A DNA stretch of 64,000 bases, from NCBI GenBank assembly GCA_015296085.1, contig DVDT01000006.1:1-64000 (forward strand), read 5' to 3'. How positions within the stretch are numbered: position 1 is the stretch's first letter; each line of letters opens with the position of its first letter. The notes beneath the pieces are model-generated. The model ran no database searches. It was not told where the DNA came from and saw only the letters and a program-made list of their open reading frames with translations. The translations under genes were made by a program, and so were the position numbers. The DNA is from Trichormus sp. M33_DOE_039 (GTDB lineage Bacteria; Cyanobacteriota; Cyanobacteriia; Cyanobacteriales; Nostocaceae). Below, piece after piece: positions 56,156-64,000 of this stretch.

Positions 56156-56340
56156 TGGTCAATAGCTTTGCTCAAATTCCAAATTCTTTTTGAAAAGTTT
56201 CCTACGGCGGGTTTCCCGCCTACATAACTTTTGTCCGCAACGCGCTACGCGTAGCTTGCTTCCCTGAAAGGGTACGCAAAATCAAAAATTCAAAATGAAG
56301 AATCCAATTTTTGAATTTTGCATTTTGAATTTTGAATTGT
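56156..56340. repeat. GC palindromic repeat between fabH and fabD
   Basis: Around 56203-56275 there are palindromic units GGCGGGTTTCCCGCC and AACGCGCTACGCGTAGC, followed by TTTGAATTTTGCATTTTGAATTTTG repeats. These are dispersed Nostoc-type repeats and not a gene. Confidence 0.6.
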
Positions 56341-57333
56341 TTATCTTCCCCATTGGAAGATGGCTGCACCCCAAGTTAAACCAGCTCCAAAGCCGGATGC
56401 AGCGATGATGTCGTTGGTTTTGATTTTGCCTTGCCGCACGGTTTCATCTAAAGCGATGGGGATGGAAGCGGCGGAGGTATTGCCGTAATTGGCTAGATTG
56501 CTGATTACTTTGTTGTCAGGAATGTTCAGCCGTTGAGCCACAGCATCGAGGATGCGTTGATTAGCTTGATGTAGTAGTAGCCAGTCTATTTGATCAACTG
56601 TGAGATTAGCAGCAAATAACGCTTTATCAATGATTTCTGGCACTTTTTGAGCAGCAAAGCGGTAAACTTCTTTGCCGTTCATGGTGATGGGTTGATAAGT
56701 GCCTTGATGAACGTTGACACCTGGGATGAGTTCTTGGGAAGTGCCTTGATAAGCCAAGTTAAGGTAATGGTTTTGAGTCCCATCACTTTTGAGGGCAAAT
56801 CCTAATAGGCGATCGCTCTTATTAGCTTGCAATACAACTGCACCAGCCCCATCTCCGAACAATACGCAAGTGCGTCTATCTTGCCAATCTACCCACCGAG
56901 AGAGGATATCTGCCCCAATTAAAAGTACATTGCGATATACGCCAGTTTTTATGTATTGAGCGGCTGTGACTAGCCCAAACACAAAGCCAGAACAAGCTGC
57001 TGTGAGGTCAAAAGCTACAGCTTGGGTCGCGCCTAACTCAGCTTGCACCTTACATGCGCTACCAAATAAATCATCTGGGGTGGAAGTTGCCAGCAAGATT
57101 AAATCTATCTCAGCTGGTGTAATTCCGGCTGAGGCGATCGCTTGCCGACTAGCAGCAGCAGCTAGCGTACTTAATGACTCAGTGGAATTGGCTAACCGTC
57201 GCTGACGAATTCCTGTTCTGGTCGTGATCCATTCATCTGATGTCTCCACCAGTTGGGTTAGTTCTTGATTGTGAAGGGAAGTTGCTGGTACTGCTGAACC
57301 ACTTCCTGTAATTGCTATACCTATGTTTTGCAC
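56341..57333 (-). CDS. fabH: beta-ketoacyl-[acyl-carrier-protein] synthase III
   Basis: The 330-aa condensing enzyme starts fatty acid elongation from acetyl-CoA and malonyl-ACP. The catalytic triad is visible: Cys in AFDLTAACSGFVFGL, His in LLLHQANQRILDAVA and Asn in NLANYGNTSAASIP. TRTGIRQRR near residues 38-46 and the C-terminal GFGAGLTWGA are also typical. It lies downstream of plsX with a gap of about 120 bp containing AGTCATT heptamers. Confidence 0.96.
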   Translation of the reverse strand: MQNIGIAITGSGSAVPATSLHNQELTQLVETSDEWITTRTGIRQRRLANSTESLSTLAAAASRQAIASAGITPAEIDLILLATSTPDDLFGSACKVQAELGATQAVAFDLTAACSGFVFGLVTAAQYIKTGVYRNVLLIGADILSRWVDWQDRRTCVLFGDGAGAVVLQANKSDRLLGFALKSDGTQNHYLNLAYQGTSQELIPGVNVHQGTYQPITMNGKEVYRFAAQKVPEIIDKALFAANLTVDQIDWLLLHQANQRILDAVAQRLNIPDNKVISNLANYGNTSAASIPIALDETVRQGKIKTNDIIAASGFGAGLTWGAAIFQWGR

Positions 57334-57451
57334 TCCTAATCTCCCAAGCTATCAGCTGTTAGTCATTAGTCACCAGTCACCAGTCATTAGTCTTGAACTG
57401 CTAACCAATGACTTGTTACTAGCTTTAAATTGCTAGTCTTTTGGCTGATTG
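57334..57451. repeat. TAGTCAT/CACCAGT heptamer repeat between plsX and fabH
   Basis: The stretch 57355-57397 is a run of TTAGTCA and CCAGTCA units, another short tandem heptamer class, in the spacer of the lipid cluster. Confidence 0.65.
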
Positions 57452-58477
57452 CTAACTACTCTCACTCTGTAGCATCTCATATTGAGATTGCAGTTGTTGC
57501 ATGACTTTGTTGTCTACAGCTTCTTTTGCCATGCGAATGGCGTTAAACACTGAAGGTGCTTGAGAACTGCCATGACCAATTAAACAAACACCTGAAACTC
57601 CTAGCAGCAAAGCACCACCATGTTCGGCATGATCCATGCGCTGCTTGATGCGCTTGAGGTTGGGTTTTAAAAGTGCCGTGCCAATTTGACCGTGCAGTCC
57701 TTGGGGTAATTCTTCTCGTAAGATTTGCAAGATGACTCCACCAACAGCTTCGGCAAACTTGAGTAAGATATTGCCAACAAAGCCATCGCAGACAATTACA
57801 TCAAATTCACCAGAAAGCACGTCTCGTCCTTCTGCATTACCGATGAAGCTAATGTAAGGATTTTCCCGCAACAGTTCATGAGTCCGCAAAGCTAACTCAT
57901 TGCCTTTGGTGTCTTCTTCGCCGATATTCAACAAACCTACTTTGGGTTCATCAGTACCGAGAACATATTGGCTATAAATCGAACCAATGACAGCAAACTG
58001 TTCTAAAAATTTAGGACGACAATCTACGTTTGCGCCCACATCCAGTATCAGAACCGGCTTACCTGCTTTAATTGTTGGGAATACTGTACCAATGGCTGGA
58101 CGGTCAACCCCAGGCAATCTTCCTAAGCGGAGTAAGGCTGATGCCATAGCCGCGCCAGAATGACCTGCTGAGAATACAGCATCTGCCTGTTGCTGCTTCA
58201 CTAAATCCATCGCCACATTAATCGAAGCCTTACGTTTACGTCTTACCGCATTTAAAGGCTCTTCATCCATCGCGATCGCATCCTCAGCCGGAATGATTTC
58301 CACTCCTTCCAAATTGGTTTTTGGAGGCAAGGCAGCTTTAATTTTTTGGGGATCACCCACTAATAAAACTTTCACACCTAATTCTTCACTGGCTCGCACC
58401 GCGCCAGTAACGATTTCACCGGGAGCATGATCCCCTCCCATTGCATCAATTGCTATCCGCACGCCAGTCGATCCCAT
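57452..58477 (-). CDS. plsX: phosphate acyltransferase PlsX
   Basis: The 341-aa enzyme makes acyl-phosphate from acyl-ACP for phospholipid synthesis. Motifs: RIAIDAMGGDHAPGEIV at the N-terminus, AVFSAGHSGAAMASALLRLGRLPGVDRPA, VLDVGANVDCRP, and GFVGNILLKFAEA. It is the first gene of plsX-fabH-fabD-plsC. The region upstream is a large inverted heptamer repeat. Confidence 0.96.
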   Translation of the reverse strand: MGSTGVRIAIDAMGGDHAPGEIVTGAVRASEELGVKVLLVGDPQKIKAALPPKTNLEGVEIIPAEDAIAMDEEPLNAVRRKRKASINVAMDLVKQQQADAVFSAGHSGAAMASALLRLGRLPGVDRPAIGTVFPTIKAGKPVLILDVGANVDCRPKFLEQFAVIGSIYSQYVLGTDEPKVGLLNIGEEDTKGNELALRTHELLRENPYISFIGNAEGRDVLSGEFDVIVCDGFVGNILLKFAEAVGGVILQILREELPQGLHGQIGTALLKPNLKRIKQRMDHAEHGGALLLGVSGVCLIGHGSSQAPSVFNAIRMAKEAVDNKVMQQLQSQYEMLQSESS

Positions 58478-58611
58478 TGCTCAGAGCTTCTAGAAACCTT
58501 ACAAATTTTACCAGATGGCTTTGCTGAAAAACCTTAACTTTCTCACTGTCAAGTGACTCTTGTTACTTTTGCAACAACTGATGACAGTAAGCCAACGATA
58601 GCACATAGTTG

Positions 58612-58722
58612 GTAAGGGTGTAAGGGTGTAAGGGTGTGGGGGTGTAAGGGAAGAGTTATTCATATACATTCTCCTAATACCCCTACACCCCTACACCCCT
58701 GTACCCCTACACCCCTACACCC
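58612..58722. repeat. large inverted heptamer repeat between pepA and plsX
   Basis: A block of GGGTGTAA units (58612-58650) faces a block of CCCCTACA units (58678-58722). Together they can form an imperfect hairpin with arms of about 40 nt. The right block runs straight into the pepA stop codon. Confidence 0.8.
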
Positions 58723-60198
58723 CTAGTTCTCCAATACCCAATCAACTAACATTCTCACACCGAAGCCTGTTGCACCAGTGCCGTTGTAGCCGTTGTCTTT
58801 GTCTGCCCAAACTGGCCCGGCGATGTCTAAGTGCGCCCAAGAGGTGTCTTTGACAAACTGTTTGAGGAATAAGGCGGCGGTGATCGAGCCACCAGGACGT
58901 GGCCCGGTGTTTTTCATGTCCGCGATACTAGATTTTAAGCCTTCAAAATATTTGTCTTCCATTGGCATCCGCCAAATTTTCTCGCCTGAGCTTGCTGAAG
59001 CTTGTTCTAGCTGTGTTGCTAAAGCATCATCAGGAGAGTATAACCCGGCAATGTCGTCACCCAAGGCAATTACACAAGCCCCGGTGAGTGTAGCTAAATC
59101 GACAATGGCATCTAATCCTAATTTGTCGGCAAAAACTAGAGCATCTGCTAAAGTTAAACGTCCTTCAGCGTCGGTGTTATTAACTTCAATGGTTTTGCCG
59201 TTAGATGCTGTAAGGATATCTCCTGGGTGCATGGCGTTACCGCTAATCATGTTTTCGGTGACAGCCGAAATGAAGTGAACTTCAGCATCTGGTTTGAGTT
59301 GAGCGATCGCTTTGGCTGCACCTAAAGTTGCTGCTGCACCACCCATATCGATTTTCATGGTTTCGATACCGCTACCAGCCCCTTTGATATTCAATCCACC
59401 GGAATCGAAGGTTAAACCTTTACCGATAATTCCTAGTTTGCGTTTGGGTGTACCTTCTGGCTTGTAGGTGAGGTGAATAAATTTTGGCGGTAAATCAGAG
59501 GCTTGAGCTACTCCTAAAAAAGCACCCATACCTAATTTTTCACAGTCTGCTTGTTCCAAAATTTCGATTTGCAAACCGTGTTCTTGGGCAATTTGTTGGG
59601 CTGTTTCTGCCATCGTAATCGGTGTAACTGTGTTGGCTGGTGCGGCTACTAATTGCCTAGCCAAAATTACCCCAGAAACGATTTGATTGGCTTTGGTAAT
59701 CGCTGCTTCTTGTCCGGCAAAACCGAGAAATTCGATAGTCTCAACTAGTGAGCCTTTATCTTCTGGATCTGATTTAAAGCGAATGTCTTGATATAAGGCT
59801 AACTGCACACCTTCAGCCAGTGCTTGCACAGTGGCAGCTGGATCATTGTTCCATAAAGGAAAACTAAAGCCTAAAACTTTGGTTTTTTGTTTTTTGGCGA
59901 TTTTTCCTACAGCAGCCGCCGCCCGTCTGAGGGTTTCTACTTTGAGGTTATCGGCTTTTCCTAAACCCACCAAAATGATTTTTTTCACTGAGCTAGCACC
60001 ACTGACACGGGTGAAAATGGTGCTGTTAGCTTTGCCTGTAAATTCTTCTTCGGCAATGACTTCTTTTAAAACGCCGGCAAACTGCTCATTTAAAGTTGCC
60101 AATTCGCCAGTTAATTCTACTGCTTCTTCAAATAATGCGATCGCGAGCGTATCTCCTGCCCACTCTAGCAAGGGCTTGTCACTTAGTTGAATTGCCAT
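58723..60198 (-). CDS. pepA: leucyl aminopeptidase (M17)
   Basis: The 491-aa dizinc aminopeptidase removes N-terminal residues from peptides. Metal- and substrate-site motifs are [28 protein letters not shown] and the family signature [14 protein letters not shown]; the Lys and Asp ligands are intact. A separate N-terminal macro-like domain covers about residues 1-170. Length is standard. It stands upstream of plsX but is separated from it by an inverted repeat, so it is likely its own transcript. Confidence 0.96.
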   Translation of the reverse strand: MAIQLSDKPLLEWAGDTLAIALFEEAVELTGELATLNEQFAGVLKEVIAEEEFTGKANSTIFTRVSGASSVKKIILVGLGKADNLKVETLRRAAAAVGKIAKKQKTKVLGFSFPLWNNDPAATVQALAEGVQLALYQDIRFKSDPEDKGSLVETIEFLGFAGQEAAITKANQIVSGVILARQLVAAPANTVTPITMAETAQQIAQEHGLQIEILEQADCEKLGMGAFLGVAQASDLPPKFIHLTYKPEGTPKRKLGIIGKGLTFDSGGLNIKGAGSGIETMKIDMGGAAATLGAAKAIAQLKPDAEVHFISAVTENMISGNAMHPGDILTASNGKTIEVNNTDAEGRLTLADALVFADKLGLDAIVDLATLTGACVIALGDDIAGLYSPDDALATQLEQASASSGEKIWRMPMEDKYFEGLKSSIADMKNTGPRPGGSITAALFLKQFVKDTSWAHLDIAGPVWADKDNGYNGTGATGFGVRMLVDWVLEN

Positions 60199-60303
60199 TT
60201 TTGCATTTTGTGTAAGTATTCCTTCTTGTACAAGTATTGCTCAAAAATTTTCTTTCAGAGTGACGGATGGGGATTAAGAGAGTAAGTTGCCCTTGTTCAG
60301 AAA

Positions 60304-61470
60304 CTAATAACTATTGACTATTGGCTGTGAATCAACATTAATATCAAATTTGTTTGCGATCGTAGTGATAATTTCTCGCTCTAGTACTGTAGTCTGATTG
60401 TCCAGTTGGGCAATTCTTTGACACTGAGCTAGTAATGGTATGGCAAAATCCCGATCTAGTTGGTTGAGTAGCTGATCTAAGGGTTGGGGTGATTTGATAT
60501 TTTTCTCAATGGCTGAGATGGAAGTTGGGCTGAGGTTAGCGGCTTGTAGTTGAGGTAATATTTCTTGCCAAGTTTTTTCGGGGTGACTGGCTAGGATCAT
60601 GCGGACTAAGATTTTATCCATGACTGCTTGTTGGGCGATCGCAGTTTCTAGATATTGTTCGCTTTCTGCTTTTAAGGTCGCCAGTGTTTCCGGTGATTCT
60701 AGGGATACGGATTCATCTAGTTTGGCTTCATAAAAGCGACAAGCAGCATATCCTAGAGAATAACTCATGGTGGCATTGGCACTCGCTGCGATCGCTGCTC
60801 CCGCAAAAGGGACGTTACGTAACAAAGCTAGTCCAGCTGCTTTCAAGAGGCGATTTCCACCCAAACCCAAACCAAAAATTGTTAGCAGTTCTCCTTTGCG
60901 TCCGGGATCTTGTAAATCTAGCCCATATGCAAATGCAATTTGGTAGAGCATTTCTGTCTGTAATTGCATTGTAGCTGCTAAGTCTACTGCTAATAAGGCG
61001 GCGGCGACTCCTGGCAAAATACTACTTGCTAAACCGATCCCACCTGCTTTAGCAGCTTTTTCCATCATGATGCGGTGGGCGATTTCCCTGGGTGATGCTT
61101 GGGGATATTTCTCTTGGAGTTTCTGAACTGCAACTGCTACTTTTTCTAAGTCAACGCTATCACTAGCACCAATTAGCCAATTGAGATTTAAAAAGCCTGA
61201 TATTCTTCTAATTAACCAGTTTTCACCAATATGATTGATGACTTTGCCTGTGATTTGAGTTGATTTTTCTAATAAATTCTGTGTAGTTTTTGCTGTTGCT
61301 GTTCCTATTCCCAATGCTTTATCTATAAATGTTTTACCTGTGTTGACAGCATTTGCAGCAAAGGTCTTACTCAGAGATGTCTGATTTTTGTCTGTGACTG
61401 GTGTTTGATTGCTAGGAGAATCAACTTTTTGATTGATATTAGTTTTTGTAGATTGAAGATCATCCGACAT
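60304..61470 (-). CDS. EcsC-family protein
   Basis: The 388-aa protein has an unstructured N-terminus (first 50 residues, Asn/Gln/Thr-rich) and an EcsC-like helical region: ASPREIAHRIMMEKAAKAGGIGLASSILPGVAAALLAVDLAATMQLQTEMLYQIAFAYGLD. Alternating Gly/Ala-rich amphipathic helices suggest membrane association. The C-terminal third looks like a TerB-type helical bundle (ILASHPEKTWQEILPQL ... REIITTIANKF). No function is established. Confidence 0.8.
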   Translation of the reverse strand: MSDDLQSTKTNINQKVDSPSNQTPVTDKNQTSLSKTFAANAVNTGKTFIDKALGIGTATAKTTQNLLEKSTQITGKVINHIGENWLIRRISGFLNLNWLIGASDSVDLEKVAVAVQKLQEKYPQASPREIAHRIMMEKAAKAGGIGLASSILPGVAAALLAVDLAATMQLQTEMLYQIAFAYGLDLQDPGRKGELLTIFGLGLGGNRLLKAAGLALLRNVPFAGAAIAASANATMSYSLGYAACRFYEAKLDESVSLESPETLATLKAESEQYLETAIAQQAVMDKILVRMILASHPEKTWQEILPQLQAANLSPTSISAIEKNIKSPQPLDQLLNQLDRDFAIPLLAQCQRIAQLDNQTTVLEREIITTIANKFDINVDSQPIVNSY

Positions 61471-61569
61471 TGGTAAACATTAGCCTCGTTACAACCTCTC
61501 TGTTTCGTTTGTAATCAAATATTACCTAGCTTGACATCTTCCAATCAGTACAAAGTTGTTGTGAGTTCG

Positions 61570-62427
61570 TTAGTTGGCTTGATTGTGAATCTTGTACGCC
61601 TTTGCCATTTCCAGAGAGAATTGTGTATTGCCGGGATGGTTTTTAATATCTAAAAAGTTATGAGACTGGAGAATTTCATAGAGGTTCACTCCTTCTTCTA
61701 ATAAGCAGGCGTGTCCACCGTCTGGTATGACTAAAGTTTTGCTATGGGGAATGATTGTGGCTAGGCGTTGAATTTCGCTCACGGAAGGTAACAGGCGATC
61801 GCTAGCACCAGCAATTAGTAAAACTGTTTGTTTGAGAGAACGCAATTGATTTTCATCAATGGTAAATTCTCTTAACATTGATACTCGCCAGTTGACTGTC
61901 TCTGGTGGTACAGAACGCATCGTCTTCAGCAATTCATGTCTTACGCTTCGAGAAATTCGGGGTAAAGATGCCAAAAATGGTAATAAACCTAATGCACCCA
62001 CATCGTAAAAACATCCTGGAACTAAGTACATGAGTTGCGATGTCCAATCTAGCCAAGGCCGGAGTTTAAAAGCAGAAGCTGGGTTAATTAAAATTATGCG
62101 TTTAAATAATTGTGGGGCTTGGACTGCTACTTTCATTGCCAAGCAACCACCAAAAGATTCACCACACAAATAAACGGGTCTCTGGGAACTTCTTTCTAAT
62201 TCCGCGTGGATTAAATCCAATACATTACTTGTAAGAACATCCCAACTTGTCAAGTCTTGTCGGGGTATTGCCAAACACCGGACATCAAAGCCTACTTCTA
62301 ATCCCGCCGTTTGCGATCGCAATAATTGCCCCGTTCCATCCATTCCTGGCAAATACACAAATAGGGGATATTCTGGTTTAACTTGTTTAGGTGTTAGAAA
62401 ACACGGCTTTAGTTCAACTTCTGGCAT
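61570..62427 (-). CDS. alpha/beta hydrolase related to the esterase half of phytyl ester synthases
   Basis: The 285-aa hydrolase has FVYLPGMDGTGQLLRSQ (oxyanion), nucleophile LCGESFGGCLAMK, Asp in AGASDRLLPS and His in IPDGGHACLLEEG. The LPGMDGTG and GESFGG forms resemble the N-terminal half of plant PES/esterase-lipase-thioesterase proteins, whose C-terminal half is an acyltransferase. A separate acyltransferase gene follows upstream at 63037-63762 on the same strand. The substrate, possibly phytyl or other prenyl esters, is inferred only. Confidence 0.85.
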   Translation of the reverse strand: MPEVELKPCFLTPKQVKPEYPLFVYLPGMDGTGQLLRSQTAGLEVGFDVRCLAIPRQDLTSWDVLTSNVLDLIHAELERSSQRPVYLCGESFGGCLAMKVAVQAPQLFKRIILINPASAFKLRPWLDWTSQLMYLVPGCFYDVGALGLLPFLASLPRISRSVRHELLKTMRSVPPETVNWRVSMLREFTIDENQLRSLKQTVLLIAGASDRLLPSVSEIQRLATIIPHSKTLVIPDGGHACLLEEGVNLYEILQSHNFLDIKNHPGNTQFSLEMAKAYKIHNQAN

Positions 62428-63036
62428 TATGGCTAAGTTTCAGTTAGTTTATCGGTTTTGTTCAGCTTTACTCCCTGAGAATCCGATATGGTCAATAACT
62501 GGGACAATAAAGGGGTGGTAGCCCAATAATCAAAGCTAAAATTCTCATCAAATCATAACTATAAATGTAACAACTGCTTGAGAATTGTTACGATAAATTA
62601 ATAATCACCAAATTCAAATTCCACTATACATAAATCTGCTAGTTAATAGCAGTTTGTGTAAACCACTATTGCCCATTCTGAGAAAATTTCGCTGTCATGG
62701 AAGCAACTAACTAGCCCACCCATACACTAGCAACAGATGCAACAACCCTCTCGTTACCTCTTTCCTGTTACCTGTCAATGACCATTTGTATTTCTTAAAA
62801 CAGACGTGTCCCACCTGCGCTGTTACGTATGCGTCAATACTTTGACAAATTTTGTTGAATGATTACAAGTATAAAAAGAGGTAAATTTATACAACTTTTA
62901 TCAAACTTATTGATGATTATTCTAGAGATTTATCTAGGAACTTCATCACCAAATCCGATAGCAACTATCATTTTCTGAGAGGAACTAATCTTCTTCTTCA
63001 GTGGTTAATTAAAAAACATCTACAATGTGAATGAAG
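62428..63036. other. 600-bp intergenic region, nothing identified
   Basis: This gap between the hydrolase and acyltransferase genes is AT-rich, with no ORF, tRNA or clear hairpin. It presumably contains the promoter of the hydrolase gene, which argues against a simple operon with the acyltransferase. Confidence 0.4.
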
Positions 63037-63762
63037 TTAATAACAGCCTTGCTGTAATAAATTAGCAATTTCAAGGTGACAATATGTGGTAAGTTCAGCA
63101 ACCACATTTTTAGCCTGTTTGCCATGATATTGGTGTTGATGTTGAGATGTAATCCAATAAGGGCGACCGACTAACACAGCAACCCGACGATATATAACCA
63201 GGGGATGCCAACCAGATTGATTAAATAGAGGTTCGGAAGGGTCAAATAGACTCAACAGCCTCAAGGGGAAAGCAGCGGTGTTCACTTCTTCTAAAGAAGC
63301 GATCGCCATTGGTAAAACTGCTAAATCTGGCACACCGGAACGCAATGCCAAATGAGCAAAACCACGCTGAAATTCACCAACATGATTAGGTTGTGTGTAT
63401 TTCACCATTGGGTCAGCACCTTCGGGGAATACTCCTACCAACTGTTTTCTTTTTAATAAGTGCTGAGACTGCAAAAAAAAGCTTTGCTGACGTTGTTGGT
63501 TTTCTTCGAGAGGAAAACAACCTAATTGTCCTGTGACAATCTCTCGCAGAATAGGGACTTGTCCCATGTAATGATGGCAAGCAAAACGAATCGGACTTGC
63601 CAATGCTGACATTAATATCAGGGCATCCATAAAACTGCGATGATTGCTCACTATTAACAAACTAGCATCTTGAGGGATGCGATCCTCATAATAACGAAAC
63701 ATCTTTGTTGAAAGTGTCGCTAAGAATGAACGAGAAATATCGAGGGGGGTATTGAGACTCAT
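63037..63762 (-). CDS. PlsC-like (LPLAT superfamily) acyltransferase
   Basis: The 241-aa protein has the acyltransferase catalytic motif NHRSFMDALIL (H-x4-D) near residues 39-49 and GVFPEGADP further on. It also has the segment RGFAHLALRSGVPDLAVLPMAI. It differs from the plsC of the lipid cluster and resembles acyltransferases that work on lipophilic acceptors. With the neighbouring alpha/beta hydrolase it recalls the two domains of phytyl ester or acylplastoquinol synthases. The assignment of substrate is inference. Confidence 0.8.
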   Translation of the reverse strand: MSLNTPLDISRSFLATLSTKMFRYYEDRIPQDASLLIVSNHRSFMDALILMSALASPIRFACHHYMGQVPILREIVTGQLGCFPLEENQQRQQSFFLQSQHLLKRKQLVGVFPEGADPMVKYTQPNHVGEFQRGFAHLALRSGVPDLAVLPMAIASLEEVNTAAFPLRLLSLFDPSEPLFNQSGWHPLVIYRRVAVLVGRPYWITSQHQHQYHGKQAKNVVAELTTYCHLEIANLLQQGCY

Positions 63763-64000
63763 AACTAATCTATGTATTTTTGGGAAAATATCGCAGTTTA
63801 TCTTGACTTAATTTTTACATTTCTTTACTAATACCATGACCGTCTTAAGGTAGAAATGTTTTATCTGCAAAAACCCGCAAAACTCAGTTATCTGAGGGTT
63901 AAAATTACATAGCACCACAGATGTAATAAAAATCATTCATCCAGATTATTAGTATTTAATTCCGTCTTTTTGATGAAAATGAGCGCGATTTATAGAAATT
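63763..64000. other. window edge, no gene seen
   Basis: The last 240 bases contain no supportable gene. A short inverted unit (AACTCAGTTATCTGAGGGTT) lies at about 63880-63900. Confidence 0.4.

Overview
The window is chromosomal DNA of a filamentous, probably heterocyst-forming cyanobacterium of the Nostoc/Anabaena group. The evidence is an NDH-1 subunit (ndhH), ferredoxin-thioredoxin reductase, tocopherol cyclase, a Tab2-type photosystem translation factor and a bilin-binding GAF protein. It also has very frequent GCGATCGC (HIP1) octamers and many heptameric tandem repeats (CCCCAGT and ACCCCT types) of the kind known as STRR sequences in heterocystous cyanobacteria. Base composition looks uniform; I see no phage, integrase or transposase gene.

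Region by region. 0-14.5 kb holds housekeeping genes: a 3-hydroxyacid-type dehydrogenase, an unannotated 31-aa membrane peptide, a MidA/NDUFAF7-type methyltransferase, a single-domain DXCF cyanobacteriochrome, ndhH, rsmH, a LysM-M23 peptidase, trmL, gshA, an HDAC-like hydrolase and a MscS channel. 14.5-25.7 kb holds an SLH protein with a poly-Asp tail, an alpha/beta hydrolase, a Ser/Thr kinase, rimM with a heptamer repeat inside its coding region, a valine-pyruvate aminotransferase, the glutathione-dependent formaldehyde pair frmA/fghA separated by an exonuclease gene, and a Tab2-like gene.

25.7-41.1 kb is a complete type I-D CRISPR-Cas locus on the minus strand: cas3', a small winged-helix-like gene, a YhcG-type PD-(D/E)XK nuclease, cas10d, csc2, csc1, a 2OG-Fe(II) oxygenase, cas6, cas4, cas1, cas2, a leader with a TATAAT box, then 21 identical 37-nt repeats with 20 spacers. 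A WYL regulator is transcribed divergently from cas3', and the shared intergenic region has a 10-bp direct repeat. The YhcG nuclease and the oxygenase are not core I-D genes. Between cas3' and the winged-helix gene there is a two-repeat degenerate mini-array in the opposite orientation. Its spacer-like segment has a diverged copy just upstream of yhcG-cas10d, an arrangement resembling crRNA-like regulatory RNAs (CreA/CreR type). This is the most unusual part of the window.

41.1-64 kb holds DUF309-ftrC, a small Thr/Pro-rich lipoprotein, an FtsL-like gene plus ftsI, a second GCS2-type ligase-like gene, a secreted protein, a DUF58 protein, a frameshifted J-domain/TPR gene, tocopherol cyclase, tRNA-Arg(CCU), a YdcF-like gene, DUF2288, an AI-2E-type transporter, a lipid cluster plsX-fabH-fabD-plsC, pepA, an EcsC protein, and a hydrolase/acyltransferase pair reminiscent of the two halves of plant phytyl ester synthases. 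Dispersed palindromic and heptamer repeats fill many intergenic gaps.

All functional calls rest on motif recognition from the translated ORFs; no database search was run.
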